Shown here: positions 13,000-26,704 of the stretch, piece after piece
Layout: each line of letters begins with the position of its first letter
Position numbering within the stretch: the first letter of the stretch is position 1
Origin: Antedon mediterranea
Taxonomy: Eukaryota > Echinodermata > Crinoidea > Comatulida > Antedonidae
Direction: 5' to 3'
NCBI RefSeq assembly: GCF_964355755.1
Contig: NC_092675.1
Coordinates: forward strand, 5,554,312-5,618,311
Length of the DNA: 64,000 nucleotides
Made by a program: the position numbers and the translations under genes
The notes under the pieces: generated by a model
Told to the model about the DNA's origin: nothing
Databases searched by the model: none
Seen by the model: only the letters and a program-made list of their open reading frames with translations

Positions 13000-14260
13000 C
13001 CTAAATATTTACTGACTTAAGTAAAATACTTTATTTAAGTGGAAATGTATTATTGTTAAAATAGCTACAGTACTGGTAGTACAGTAGTAGTGGTACTGTA
13101 AGACGTAAAACTTAACCCAAACAAAAGTTGATAACAAAAACGAAGGTAATTATACTTTATAAATTACTCCAAAATCTGATTTAAATTCAAAAGAGTACAT
13201 TAAACTATGTGTTTGTTTTGTATTCATATTTATTGACATTAGATTCATGTTCTGACATACAGTAGGTTTATATTCTTGGAGTTTTAGAATAGAATATTTC
13301 TTATCATTGATTGCTTTTTATAATGAGATTTATTCAGATTTGGATGTAAATCATTTTTTTTTGACAAGTGCATGACAAATGAAGTTACAAATACAAGTTT
13401 TGGAATAATCCAATTAACAATAGCCTATTTTATTCCCAATACAATAATTAACATCTAAAGCTTGTTTTTACCAGCCCGTCAATTTATTCCATGATAACAA
13501 AGTATCAACCACAACTCACACTCAACCTTTTTCTTCCTTGTCTGCGTGTGAATAATAATAAATGCACATATACATGCTAATATCAGGAATCTACCATTAT
13601 ATGATCAATTCTTAATTAGCATAATCTTTGAGAAAAACCACCCCTGTTTTAAGAATGGATTCGGCTGATTCACTCATAATCTAGCAATTAAATATATTAG
13701 TTTGTTACTGTATTTGTTGAGCATATACACGCTCTCTCAACCGTCTCACAGTCAAGTAATGATGTGCTATCGTTGATGCTCTGATATTAATGAATGAAAG
13801 ATAGCATAGATAACCGAAAAAGACTGAAAGACAACATTCTCTGCCTTTTGTGTATCGATTTTAATTTACTGGGATTTTTCGTCGGAAGGTTGCCATCATT
13901 TCTATGATCTGTCTGTGAGATTGATGTTCATATAAATATTCAAGGATTTTTAAATATTAAAAAGAATAACTGTATCACACTAATATAAGGTAATTCATAT
14001 TATTGTCTTATTGCATTAAATAATAAAATGAAGTAATAATAATAATACATTTTAATGGTTTAATTCTTTTGTACAATGTTTTATTAGATGTATAACAATG
14101 TGTATTTAATGTTTTAAATACGATAGTAAACTTAAATATACCATGATGAGCTCAGATGATCTATTGTATGATGTAGAGTTTGATTCACAGTCAGGATGAC
14201 TTGTTTTTCACTCTTGCATCCTTTATTATTTAAAGTATATTATCACTGTGATTAGAGTTT
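13000..14260. other. No gene or clear repeat seen
   Basis: AT-rich sequence without long frames or recognisable repeats. Confidence 0.5.
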
Positions 14261-14267
14261 TACTCTA

Positions 14268-14635
14268 AAGCTCTGTCTATACTCTCAAATTCATTTGACA
14301 AAAAAACTGTGCACAAATATGGTAGTGATATACCCAAATATGGTAGTTAATATGACATCATCATGTCCATACATGGGCACATCACATTTTGTTGTCAAAG
14401 CTCTGTCTATACTATCAAATTTGTTTTACAAAAAAATGTGCACAAATATGGTAGTGATATACCCAAATATGGTAGTTAATATGACATCATCATGTCCATA
14501 CATGGGCACATCACATTTTGTCTATACTATCAAATTCGTTTAAAAAAAAAATGTGCACAAATATGGTAGTGATATACCCAAATATGGTAGTTAATATGAC
14601 ATCATCCTGTCTATACATGAGCACATCACATTAGA
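14268..14635. mobile_element. MITE family 1, three tandem copies
   Basis: Three head-to-tail copies of about 122-129 bp (starts 14268, 14397 and about 14520), each CTCTGTCTATAC (the third from TCTATAC) then ATATGGTAGTGATATACCCA and CATGGGCACATCACATT. The copies are more alike than to any other family member here, so they arose by local amplification. The 82-codon forward frame over them is an artefact. Confidence 0.75.
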
Positions 14636-15389
14636 ATATTTTCATTCAATCAAATCATGAAATTATTCAATATATAAACATATTATTATTACAACGTTAA
14701 ATAATAACTGTAAACATCCTGTTTTCTGTATTTTTAACATTATTCAGGATTATTTAATAATTATATTTATATTATTCATCCCACAACCTACAGATAATTG
14801 CATAATTGTTTTACATAATTCATCATACTTTAATTATTAGATTTGATTAAAAAATGTTCTTTCTTTTCAAGAACATGGCATCAATGAATTATATTTACAT
14901 ATCTGTACTTTACAATTAATATAATTCATTAAACCACAATTTTCATCATTGGGAACATACAGTAGGTACACAAAAATATTGATTTAATTTCAACAATTCG
15001 GTTTATCGGATACCAACCACTTTTAATTCTTTTAAGATATTTATTCATTTTTTATAAGCAGAATAATTTCAAGTACAGATGGTTCCCTCCTTCCTTCCCT
15101 CCCATTTCCAATCCAGACAAAAATGTATATATTAAAATAGATGTAACGCATGATTATAATTTTGAAGGGTAGATTTCAAAGCGGGAAGAAGGGGGAGTAG
15201 AGCTTTTAAAAGGTTACTAGTGAAAACATTGGTAATTTATATTCCATCCGTAACATATAGTTATATATAATATAAAGCGTGAATATGTCAACAGTAAGTA
15301 TTAAATACTAAAGCTTTCTTATATTACATTTAAAGTTTGATCGTGGAAGACAATTTCAAATCCAATTTGCGATTTTTCATTTTGAATAT

Positions 15390-15790
15390 TCTTCATGCGG
15401 TAGATTACTCTAGTATAATATTTTAGAATTCAATATGCTCCATGTTGTCTTCAGTGTTTCTTTTGTAATCAGTGTGGAAAGGAGTAGATTTTTTTCTAAT
15501 AATATAATAATATAATGTATAATGTATTTTAGAATCCAATATTCTGTATGTTGGCTTTAATGTTACTTTTTGTACTCAGTCTGGGAAGGATTTTATGCGG
15601 TAGATAACTACTGTATGTACTATTATAATATGTTAGAATCCAATATGTTGCGTGTTGGCTTCAGTGTTTTTTATATACTCGCATGTGGGAAGGAGTAGTT
15701 TTATGCAGTAGATTACTCTGTACTATTATAATATTTTAGAATCTAATATGCTGCATTCAGTGTTCTTTTTATACTCACATGTGGGAACCT
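15390..15790. repeat. Tandem repeat, about four diverged units
   Basis: Units share GCGGTAGATTACT, TATAATATTTTAGAATCCAA TATGCT and GTTGGCTTCAGTGTTTCTTT plus a GTGGGAAGGAGTAG box. Copies are seen near 15395, 15515, 15598 and 15707. Confidence 0.65.
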
Positions 15791-15799
15791 ACACCGCCT

Positions 15800-18190
15800 A
15801 CTAGTTTAATTGATTATTAATACCAATGTAATTATGCTTTGCATTATTTGTTTTATGGCATTAAAATGTAAACAAGGATATTTAAATCAACCTATTGTTA
15901 AATGTACCATGCTACTTTGTGGTCCTTGTCCACACTATGTATAGTCACCTCCAGAAAATAAATAATAAAACAGGTCTAGACAAATTAATGTAACTATAAT
16001 TTATATGTATTGACACTTTTTATGTGTTTGCAGACATAGACCTTTTCTTTAAAAAATATGGCAAGATAAGATATTAAAATACATTTTAAATTCCTATAAG
16101 AAGAACATTTAGAATACTTAATATAAAATATATTTAAAATACTGTAAACCATACAAAATATTATAACATAAAAAAAAAAAATTGATTTTAAAAATGTTTC
16201 TTTTGAAAATTATCAATTTCTTCTTGCAAATATTTCAGGTTTAAGTATAAAAAAGGATGATGTTATTTTTATGATATATTTTATTACACTTGGCAGGAAA
16301 GTTTTAAATTGCTTCTTAAATTCACAGCCAAGGTTTGAATAAAGTATGTCATCTGAAAATTGCTTGCAATTGAAAATATTGTGATGTTATTGGTTATCTG
16401 TTTTAGGCCTTATTTGATTTTCAACAAATTATAAAACAAACGTCATATTTTATATAATTTTTTTAATCTCGATTGATTTGTTAAAAGATTTTTGCAATGC
16501 AAAATCCAGAAATATTTTTTTACTTATATCTTTATCTTACCTTTATCATACATCGTAATGAGGTAATTTATCGAATAATCGTGAAATCAAAACAGTACTT
16601 TTTTTCATTGAACACGTCCCTCTCCACAAATGGTGTTAGTGTAAATAGTTGGATGTATGATCTTATATATAGATTAGATTGGTCTGTGATGAATTAGTTT
16701 ATTCATTAAAATTTTATATATACATATTTCATTTGTTCGGTTTGCTTGCCCTGTCAATTACGTTCTTAATGAAAACTACGGTTTTATACTGTCTTCTTCT
16801 TTGTTTGTCTGTTACTGCCATTCCGGCTCTATGATGACGTTTTTAATATCTGTCAAGTTTTTGTTTATTGGAATATAAAAAGCTAATTTAATAGCTCTAG
16901 ATAATTTAATTAAGTCTAAATTAAAATACTCTTATAATTTATTTATTATATTTTATTTAGTACCTGTATTTGAATAATTGAATATCAATTATGACAATAA
17001 TAATACACTAATAAATACCCATGTAATCAGACTGGCAATTTGGAAAAACATTTTTAATTAAATTTAATATGCTATGTCATGAAATAATTAATACAATGTA
17101 TTTTATTATTTACAGACTCATACTGTAGACTACTTACATCATTTCTGGTTTTTGTAATATATTTTAATATTTATGTAAAAGTATTTTTGTATACTTTTTG
17201 CCCATCGATACAGTACCATTTGAAAGTTTAAAATAATAAATATAAAATAGGATAGATATTTTCATTATTATAATTATACACGCATGCATCAACAAATCCA
17301 GCCATGAAATACATAGATTATCTAAAGTACAGTACTTAGAAATCTGAACAAATGGACAAGTCGTCATTTTACGCAACGATCGTGTAGATATGTGCGACCC
17401 ATTAATCCTCTGAATGACCTCAGTAGAGCTCACGCAATAGCTTACTAATTAGTCCTAGTGGTAATTTGGAGACTGGAGCAAATGGATAAAAATTGTATAT
17501 TTTCATCAGATCTATTGGTGATTAGTTTGTTTTATACTATTAGAAAGAACACTGTATGTGAATTTATATATAAATAATGTTCTTATTTGGCTGTTATCTA
17601 CTGACAAGCATGCATTTAGAATGCAAAAAGCTGTGCGGTGTTCTGTGTAATATATATTGGGACACACCTCCCTCACCTCCCCCTCCCCCTCCCCCACCTC
17701 CACCTTTTCTAATTCCAAATTTTGGCTGAATTGGTAAGAGTTTTGGTTTAAAGTAATCTGTTCTCTGAACAACTTGAATTCTAGAAAGAAAGAAAAATAA
17801 TTCATCTTAAAAAAAAATCTTTATGGAATATTATATAATTACTGTATTATTATAATGGTTCATGATTAATCAATAATTATAAAGATTTTATTTCAAATTT
17901 TAGTGGAAAACTAGATGTTAAAACCCAACCATAAGAAAGAAGCTGAGATCAGTATAAATTTGAGAACATTACGTGGAGATGACATGGTTACCTATATTGT
18001 TTGTTCAACTTCATTATGATGTGTTCATTGATTTTCTTCAGTATTCTCAGATTTTGCTTGAAGCCAATCAATTAAATCAGCTTTGTTTTCATTATTAGAA
18101 TGAAGAGGAATCATGACTTTGTACAGAGACTATGTTCTTATCATATGTATGAAATCAGGTTTATTACATATTAGGTTTGCTTACAGACTT
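15800..18190. other. No gene; pyrimidine tract at 17665-17705
   Basis: Only short frames (66-97 codons) in AT-rich DNA. The tract CCTCCCTCACCTCCCCCTCC CCCTCCCCCACCTCC stands out. Confidence 0.5.
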
Positions 18191-18199
18191 TAACAAAAA

Positions 18200-18600
18200 T
18201 GTTAATTGCATTATTCTAAAAATCGTGTGTACATTAAAGATGTATTGTGACCCTGAATATGCCATTCTAATGTAACATAATAGTTATCCACTTTGACCAA
18301 AAATTGGGATTGAAAAAAAAATGTTTTACCTGAAAAAACTGTAATTTAAAACAAAAAAATCGTCAAATTGGCTGTAAACAGCCAGTGGGATTTTGGTTGA
18401 TTTTAACCATTTATTTTGTCATTTTATAGGTGAAAACTTTTTTTTTTTCTATGGATGTGATTACATTTATTAAAACTACAAAATAACATATTCAAATTAA
18501 TATTTATTTTTCATGTATATATCTTTAAAGACTTGTTAAAGAAAATGTTAATTGCATCGTGCTAAAAATCGTGTGTACATTATGCTTTAAATCATGAGAT
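18200..18600. repeat. Dispersed repeat, related to 20480-20610
   Basis: AATCGTGTGTACATTAAAGA TGTATTG and CATAATAGTTA(T/C)CCAC.TTGACCAAAAATTGG occur at 18221-18312 and again at 20487-20605. AATGTTAATTGCAT...CTAAAAATCGTGTGTACATTA also recurs at 18546. Likely a decayed mobile element family. Confidence 0.5.
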
Positions 18601-18921
18601 GGTATAAAATAGAGTTTACATGATGTATACGTATTCTGTTTATCAATAGATAATGCAGCATCATTAACATCATTAGGTTTCATACCATCATTGATATCAG
18701 TATCATTGATAGTCATCATCATCAGCCGTTACTGATATCATTTCCATATCATCAAAAATCACTATTATCTTTACCTACATCATCAAAATCAGTAACATGT
18801 CATTATCATACCATTATACTCGTCACACATATACGTCTGAAGTTGAATTCCTATTGGACTTTTGTACCACAGTAAATTAGATGAAGAATATCAATATTAA
18901 ATTCTAATATTTTTTATTTAT

Positions 18922-18922
18922 C

Positions 18923-18974
<52 letters not shown>
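18922..18974. repeat. (CAT)n microsatellite
   Basis: About 17 perfect CAT units, in a wider ATC/CAT-rich area (18650-19080). Confidence 0.9.
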
Positions 18975-19089
18975 GATTATCATCATTATCTTTATCAACA
19001 AGAAAGCGTAATGACAATCATCATTGTCATTGTAATAACTGTCATCGCCATCACTGTCATGCTATTGTCATCACTATTATCAGAGTTTT

Positions 19090-19268
19090 TGATTTGCGAC
19101 TACCAACGACCAAACTATGTCATGTTAGTTTGTTGTGTGCATGCAGCAATATTTGGACGTTGTGCTCACTCCTCACCTTGACACAGGTTTGATGGTCCAG
19201 ATGGTCCAGATGAGGGCCGCCGACATCAATTGACCTGAGGTTGGTCGTCAGTCCACGCAAATTGAATG
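19090..19268. mobile_element. Putative TIR element (CGACTACCAACGACC family)
   Basis: Begins GATTTGCGACTACCAACGAC CAAAC and ends GGTTGGTCGTCAGTCCACGC AAAT, an imperfect inverted repeat. A relative at 40570-40735 shares TTTGCTACTACCAATGACCA and GACCTGA near the other end. Confidence 0.5.
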
Positions 19269-19489
19269 CTTCCTATTATCATTACCATCACCATTGCCAT
19301 CATGATTACCAATGGCAACCATCACTTTGACATCATCACCGTCACTCAAGTATAGAAATCCTTCCCAAGACAACATTCTCAAATTATTCTCTAATATAAT
19401 CTGTAATCAAATCTAGGGATTGACACAGGTTAAGTCAGGCTACTAATATTAATAATTATATATATATAATTTAATTGCCCCTCATGTAC

Positions 19490-19575
19490 AGTATTCGTTC
19501 TAAACAGCGCTTTGAAACCTTTGTCTCTTGCGCTTTATAAATGTTATTTATTATTATTTATTATTATTAAACAAA
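19490..19575 (+). mobile_element. L2-type 3' terminus
   Basis: TCTTGCGCTTTATAAATGTTATTTATTATTATTTATTATTATT: the GCGCTTTATAAAT plus ATT-rich tail found at the end of L2/CR1-type elements and of SINEs that borrow this tail. No coding part is left. Confidence 0.45.
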
Positions 19576-20409
19576 GAAATTCAATAGTACCCTGTTTTCA
19601 TTATCTATATTTACTCTTGCGAATGGCTAATGACTTGAATAAGCAAATATATTTTGACTGAGTAAATAAGAATTGGTAAAATGAAATTTCAATGTTTATC
19701 GAAAACCTACCAGTAACGTATTATTTTCTCTTTATACACACATTACATTCTGTAATTTCTTTAAGCTAGTTAGTGAGAAGAATATTATACATTTATTATT
19801 ATTATTATTATTATTTATTGCCAAAAACCAGTTACAAACAAACAAAAACACAGAAACTAAGGGAGTAGGCAGGAACCTAAAAGTGAACCTAATCACTATA
19901 ACAAGAGTTCAGGTTCCGTACTCCCAAAGTAACAACAATGATATATAATAAACTATATAAAAATATTTAAATAACAAATAGACGAATCAACAACATTTTC
20001 AAATAACATATTTATTATATTATAGTAATTGATTCTGGCAATGGTAACCGTAATAGTCTTGATATAAATAAGTATTTGGATAGTTCTTTAATATTCATTT
20101 TAAGCAATTTCCCAAAATATCCCACCTTGGTCCAATTGTCTAGTGTCATATTCTGAAAGGTTGTTTAAAATGCAGTAATAGATTAGGACCTTTGGTTTAT
20201 GGACATTTTCTGGTTTTCAGATGGTACTATTTCAGAAAAAGTTGACTGTAACTGGAAAAAAAAGAAGCAAATCCTACCTTTTAGTAGTAGGCTGTGTGCT
20301 ATCAAGCATGGATTAGAGCAGGCTCTATGACTCACACTGCTGAACAACTTGCATAATATGAAATATATAATTTTAGAAATATCCATCAAAAATTTTGAAT
20401 TTCAAATTA

Positions 20410-20700
20410 CTTAAATTGTAATAAATTAAAAATGTTAAAACCCATAGATAATAATGTTAAATATTTCTTTATTTTAAGCCTGTTAATCGTGTGTACATTA
20501 AAGATGTATTGTCCCCCTTAAAAATAATTTTTTTAATTTTTGTTGTTGAATATGCCATTTTAATGTCACATAATAGTTACCCACATTGACCAAAAATTGG
20601 ATCTTAACAAATTACTTTTAATAAATGAAAAATATTCAAATCCATGGATAATAATGTTGAATACTTCTTTATTTTCAGTCTGTTACATTTCACACAATAT
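20410..20700. repeat. Local duplication of about 210 bp spacing
   Basis: AACCCATAGATAATAATGTT AAATATTTCTTTATTTT and AATCCATGGATAATAATGTT GAATACTTCTTTATTTT flank the 20487-20605 dispersed repeat in direct orientation. Confidence 0.5.
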
Positions 20701-20709
20701 AAGAGAGTA

Positions 20710-21880
20710 CTTAACAGATTATAAATAAGAATATATTATTGATAAATGCAGGTGAAGGTGAGTCTGGTATTCATTCAACATAGGAGAATGAGCAACAATT
20801 AGGAGCACATTGTACCATATCTCAGCATTATGTTAAATGAGATTTAATTACAATGACTAAAATGTATAGTTTCACTCATACATATTATAGTACATCTGAA
20901 TTTGAACTCCTGAGACAATTGTACCACAGTAAAATTAGACTATTTTTTTATACATTAAAAGAAACATCATTACATTCTAATATGTATATATATAGCAATA
21001 TAGTGTTTTCTTTTTTATCTCATCAAATACACAAACATGAAATGACTATTAAAAGGCTTTTAAATGCAAAAATAACAAACGGTTTTTTCAGACTTGCATA
21101 GAAATTAGATATTTTTAGAATTTTACGTTCTTTAATTTCTTTCTTGAGGGAACTTTTCATCACATTTTTTATAAAATTTACCATGAGTACAATAAATGAA
21201 AAGGTCATTTATACAATATAATATCTTATCATCTATACCGATCAGAGTTTAATCATTGCGTTTTTCAAGCTACATTTAGCAATTTAGCAGTACATTCAAA
21301 TAGATGTTACATCAGTCATATATCACACTATAATGCACAATTAAAAACTGTGTGCACTAAAGGTATTTAATCTATGTGATACATGAAACAAATATATTTC
21401 ATACCAGCCATACTGACATTATCATCAATAATAATGTATTCCAAATTTCAATGTACTAAAATTATGATATGCATTGAATGACTGGATTATGTTATATAGT
21501 AACTAAATACTGCACAGTGATTATAACCTTTAGCATGCCTAATTTTTCTTGCCATTTAATTGGTTGATTTTAATAAATGTATCATGTCATCCTCACGATT
21601 CGGATTAAATTGAATATAGAGTTTATTGTAAAAATGTTGGGAAACACAATAAAAACCTAATCAGTAGAGTACCCCCTCTTAACAACCCTAATTCTATTCC
21701 ACCTTGTTGAATAGACCAATATCGCCTCGATTCTACTCCTAAGTATAAACATTCATTATTCACTTGCAGAAAGATATTTTTCCTGTTTCCATTAGTAGCC
21801 AAGTACATTTTTTCGTAATCTATTGTAATTAAATGTATTCTGCAGAGCGATATGAATAGAACATTAAAGGTTGGTACATA
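20710..21880. other. No gene seen
   Basis: Frames of 82 and 61 codons overlap each other on opposite strands in AT-rich DNA; no motif. Confidence 0.5.
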
Positions 21881-21885
21881 AATGA

Positions 21886-22265
21886 GTAAGTGTGGCCGAG
21901 CGGTTAAGACAGTGGAACCGTAATCCATAGTCATAACATCGGCAAGGGTTCGAGGCTCACTCGCTCCATAGTTCTGGTGGTAGAACAAGTCTTCTCGGAT
22001 AAGAATCATAAACCATAGGTCCAGTGTATGCATATTGCTCGTGTGCACTTTACAGAACCTAGTACATCTTTCGAGATGAGTAGGGGGTTACCCCGGTGTA
22101 CTAGTCCACATACACTGTCATGGACAGACGTAATGGCGCCATAGTTACCTGCGATAACACGATGTGACCCTTCGGGGAGAAGAATGTTATTGAAAAGGTG
22201 TAACATCTAAGTCCATATCGCTCTGATCTTCATGAAATAGCGCTATATAAATGTCGCATTATTTA
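21886..22265 (+). mobile_element. SINE family B, full length (tail type 1)
   Basis: Class II tRNA-like head: GTGTGGCCGAGCGGTTAAGA, box B GGGTTCGAGGC, CACTCGCTCC end. The body is CTGGTGGTAGAACAAGTCTT...GGTCCAGTGTA...GAGTAGGGGGTTACCCCGGTG. The 3' part (ATGGACAGACGTAATGGCGC, GAGAAGAATGTTATTGAAAA) ends in a GCGCTATATAAATG L2-like terminus. Reverse-strand open frames of 141 and 66 codons here are accidental. Confidence 0.75.
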
Positions 22266-23204
22266 TGTCATATAACATTACTCGTCATTTGCTACAAGTT
22301 CTATACATGTGAACCCTTTTTTTTCCAAACTTATATAAACTATAAATTATTTCTTATTTTGCCGGCTCGTTCTTAAGAACATCTCATTAATTTTACCATG
22401 GGTGCAATAAATGTAAGTCAACTATAATCTTTCAATTTTGGATTTCGTTCTATATAATCATTACACGCTAAATTTAACTTAAAAGTAATCCCGTCTTGAA
22501 AGAGATTATCATTTTCAATCCCGTTGTTTAACAAGGCATGGGTTTCGCTTTATTCCTAGATAATTGGTGATTTGATTTGTTGAAAGTAAAATAAATCATT
22601 AATATCTGTATTTTACTACAGGTACAACTTTGAAAAGGAAGAATATTTTTTTGAGTTTAAATCTTTCAATACCTGCAAATATATTCTCACAATTCAACGC
22701 ATATTAAGCATTGATCATTATTTGTATATTAATCCAACATCTCCGAATCCTGATTTTTGTTGGTCGCAATAGAAAGCATACAATGGGAAAATCTGTAGTC
22801 AAGTGTATTTTAATTGCCTGAACAACGTACATAATGACTGCAAATTTTAATCATATAATGAGGCCAGTGAGAATTCATTATACAATTAGTCTTTCAATTA
22901 ATATTTATCGAGGTTACAGTTTGAAATATTTTAAAATGTGTACAACTACAGTTGTAGTTGGCACATTATTTTGTTTGAACTACTGTAGTACAGTATGTAG
23001 TACACTGCAGGAAAGACATCACTTTCCCCCAGACTCTCTATAAATATTGTAACCAATACCACAATCGATGTATGTTATTATTTGACACTGGTACTGGTAC
23101 TGATTCAAATAACCGTCTCACAGAGACATCTGGTAGCCATTGACTTAAAGTTGGCATTTGGATGTGTTACTTTTTAATGTAGGCCTACAGTATGAGAGTG
23201 ACTA

Positions 23205-23640
23205 CTACCAAATTACACAATCACAAAACAACTTATAAAACAGTTCATATATGCAGTTAAAACATTGCTGGGAATTATAAATTTCTTTTGAAGCAGGCTC
23301 TAATGAAGTTGCATCTAGTAGTTGACTTTGTTGTACAACTCTATCAAGTACTGATGGTATATTCCGACCTCTTCGTTTACGTTGTGTTGTGTGAAAAGTA
23401 AGAAATTTTGTAGGATCTTCATTTTCTTTTCTAATTACATGTCCGATCCAGTTGAATTGTTGCTTGTAGACATATTCTTCTAGCGGCAAAAATACACTAG
23501 TAAAAGGATTCACAGAGATAGGCCTACAGTTCCCATTGGCTTCACATAAAACTGTCAACTTTTTAGGGGTGTCCCAAATTAGGGCTTCTACTCTATTTGT
23601 TTGTGAAACTCTGTTTTCTAAAAATCTACAAAAAAAATGA
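23205..23640 (-). mobile_element. Non-LTR retrotransposon tail, one long frame left
   Basis: Reverse-strand frame (117 codons from 23558, open further upstream) contains EYVYKQQFNWIGHVIRKENE, then FLTFHTTQRKRRGRNIPSVL. It matches the (F/W)IGHVIR....D......F...KRRRGR pattern of RT C-terminal tails. It is one of the least damaged fragments, but the catalytic FADD region is absent. Confidence 0.6.
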
Positions 23641-23644
23641 GATG

Positions 23645-25670
23645 CGAAAGATGTGAGTAATAGATACAGGATTCCAATGTGATTAGCATGTAAATTATTC
23701 CATATCTGTAATCTATTGTGCTCTGATCATTTATACTAATAATTATGATAATGTATGATCTATCTCCAAGTTGAAATAATATGAAATCTGCCAAATACCC
23801 AGTACTGTCCTATTGTATATATTGAGTAGGTGTATTTCCCCTAAAAACAAAAAGTAACCGTTGTAAATAAAAAGAATGAAATAGAATTCTTCTTATGAAT
23901 CCTATGAATTCTGTTTTTATATGTCGATGAAATTGATATTGGTACAATAACGAGGAAAATTAATTGGAGAGGGAGCCTCTGGGTATTTTGATTGCAAGTA
24001 ATTATTACTGCATAAGCACAGCTTTTTTAAGATCAACCTTTTATAGTTGATGTTAGTATAGGCTAAAGCAGATAGAATAAAAATTTTTTAGAAGATTCAA
24101 GATGCCTTTTAATTTAAGGTTATAGTTAGCCAGAAACATGAACAAGAACATAATATACTCTGAAGTTCACTCCTTACATAGGATAAATATGTAAATCTAT
24201 TCTAGTTTTTGTTATACTGTTATTTGTATGTAAAGTGTGGCAGTAATATTCTTTCACCTCGGTTATATTGTAATTATAAACATGCTTGGTCAGGTGTATT
24301 TTGCCTGGTAAAGACCGCTTTAAACTTTCACCCATTTTCTGCAAGCTTGAATGTTATTAACATATTTCATGCATTTTTAAAGTACAGCTGGTTTAATGTA
24401 AGATTGACGTGTAATATCGATCTTGCACACATTTGATTGATAGTTATATTAAGACATTAATAAATAAAATATAATATTACATTATGATGTATACAGTTTA
24501 TAAGTACACAGGTGATGTTATGAGGAAGATTAGCAACTTATAGGTAATGCGTGACCATCAGGACAACCATTACCTTGCAAATGGCTCAAATAACAGTTAA
24601 AATGTCTCCCAATGGACACACTGTCCCACTTAGTCAATCTGGCTCTTAACAGCAGTCTGACGCAAGTACCTTTTTTTAACGTTAGTTTTATTTTAAAAAC
24701 GTGTTTGCCGATGTAACTTACAGTGATGTATTAGACAGACGCCACTTTCTGGTTAGAATTTATGTAATGTATGTAACTGAATACCTTAATCCCATTCATT
24801 TATATGTCCCTGGTGAATTGGTATCAATAACTGATTATTTAACACATTTCTAAATTGGAAGGCGGATGATCCAATTAATTTTTTTTTTTTTGCTGATTTC
24901 TTTTTTCTGGAAGTAATAACGTAATAATTAGCATACTCTGTGATATAAAATCATCTTACAGCCTTTTACCCAAAGCCACCAATAAATGTGACCTTTGTTT
25001 ACACGATAATTTCGCATGGTTATAGTTTTAATACCATGGGTTTTACCAACATTTATGTTTTAAAATCATGAATAAAATTCTATAATTTCAGATAAAAATA
25101 CTTTAGTTTATGTCAAAACTGGCTACTTGTTGTAGCAAAACAGTTTGATTAATATTAAATAACCATCAACTTAATGAGCTTGACTTTTTCATGATACAAT
25201 ACTGTCATTTAATGTCATTTAAATGACTTTTGACCTTTTTTAATGGACTTTCAGATGCCAATAAAACAATTTGTCATTTTTTGTTTATTCATTTTACATT
25301 ATAATCGGAAGACAAGAATAACAATGGAAACTACTTTAATTTGACACCAAAGAAAATGATAAATTCAACATGCTTCTAAAATGACAGGCATATAACATAC
25401 CTAGAATCTGATTGGTCAAAAGTTTCCTGCTTAGATAGTAATAGTTGATATTTGCAGTTCATTGCAAGAAAGTTCTTATTGAAGTTGAGTTCAGCTTTTA
25501 CTATAATCCTATGACCATATGTAGTATACAAATAATGAATAATTTAAGTTTCTCATATAAATGTAAGTTTTTTTTTCAGAGTATTATTGTGTCTAGATAA
25601 ATTTCCTTTTTACATCTGATTCAGTATTACTTGTGAATATACTTTAAAACTGCCAAATGGCAATCTGCAT
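23645..25670. other. No gene seen
   Basis: One 75-codon forward frame at 24209 without recognisable features; otherwise AT-rich. Confidence 0.5.
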
Positions 25671-25677
25671 TAATCAG

Positions 25678-26053
25678 AGCCGTAGCTAGGATCTGTCAAG
25701 AGGGTGTTCGGACTCATGTTAAATCCAGGGACCAAAAATTTGTATTTATTTTTCAGGTGAAAATCGGCAATTCATTTGCAACTCTTGCAACAATATACAG
25801 ACACGTATCGCTCATACAGGGAAGAAGGTATGAGTTATTTACGAATGAGTTTACAAATTTTTCAATTTACGAAAAACCTTTTGTGCTGTGGGACACGTAT
25901 TTGGAGGATTTTCAGAGATGAGGGTGAGGTATTGGGCATATCGGGGATGGGAGTTCGCAGTCGGTTAAGGGGGTTCGCAGTCGGTTAAGGGGGTTCGCTG
26001 TAAAGGGGGTGGGGTTTCGCCCGAACCATAAAAACCTCCCTAGCTACGAACCT
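25678..26053. mobile_element. Putative TIR element with GCCGTAGCTAGG ends
   Basis: AGAGCCGTAGCTAGGATC on the left and CTCCCTAGCTACGAACCTG on the right are inverted. Inside is a G-rich stretch with GTTCGCAGTCGGTTAAGGGG repeated twice. A 70-codon forward frame lies within it and is not a gene. Confidence 0.5.
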
Positions 26054-26545
26054 GTTAATAGATCATTGATTTGTTGAAACATTTCTGTTACAGTGACAGC
26101 AACACAGAAATGTATTAAGCTGCTGTGTAGAATATTGTGTGTATAGCTAGAGCATTGTAAAAAGTGAGTGAGTCTATAACACTTTATTTCAGATTTTGAA
26201 GTTCAATTATTTCAAACTTCTACTTCTAAGAATAAAAATTCTAAGAACACGCCGTCTGTAGTATAAACTAATCAATGTAAAGTGTTAATGTGAATCTTCA
26301 CATCTTGATTGATTGAACAATTCCATCTACTGGTACTCCTGACCTTCTCTTAGTAATTACGAGATTTACGATAATAAGGTAAAATAGAAAACATTTAATT
26401 ACGCTTCCTTGGTGATTTAAATGCACTTCCAAAAAAATTTAACTCAAGAAAAAATACTATTACTAGGCCTAGCGCTTAACAATTTATTGTGGATTTGTTC
26501 AAGTTCTCTCCTTTTGATAGTTTTAGTTTTACTGACTGGTCTACA

Positions 26546-26704
26546 TTAAGCTTGGTTCCCACTGGGACTGAACACAAGGATGTATGCACAACGAAATGAG
26601 TTGACCAATCACAAGTTTGGATGATCTGTTTGTGTCATAATTGGTCAAACTCTACTTTTGATCTTACATCCTTGTGTTGCGTCCTAGTGGGAACCAACCC
26701 TTAG
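26546..26704. mobile_element. MITE family 2
   Basis: TIRs TTAAGCTTGGTTCCCACT and AGTGGGAACCAACCCTTA; subterminal GTTGACCAATCACAAG. Same family at 29191 and 42675. Confidence 0.7.

Noticed and set aside
18900-19080. Possible CRISPR-like or regulatory repeat array of CAT/ATC words
   Set aside because: A plain trinucleotide microsatellite and degenerate surroundings, with no spacer structure; the genome is eukaryotic.
21886-21975. A functional class II tRNA gene (Leu/Ser)
   Set aside because: Boxes A and B are present but the stems do not pair well, and the sequence continues into a SINE body shared with other copies.
21623-22206. 141- and 66-codon reverse frames
   Set aside because: Both lie mainly over SINE family B (21886-22265) and its flank; no protein motif, and the same SINE elsewhere does not keep the frame.
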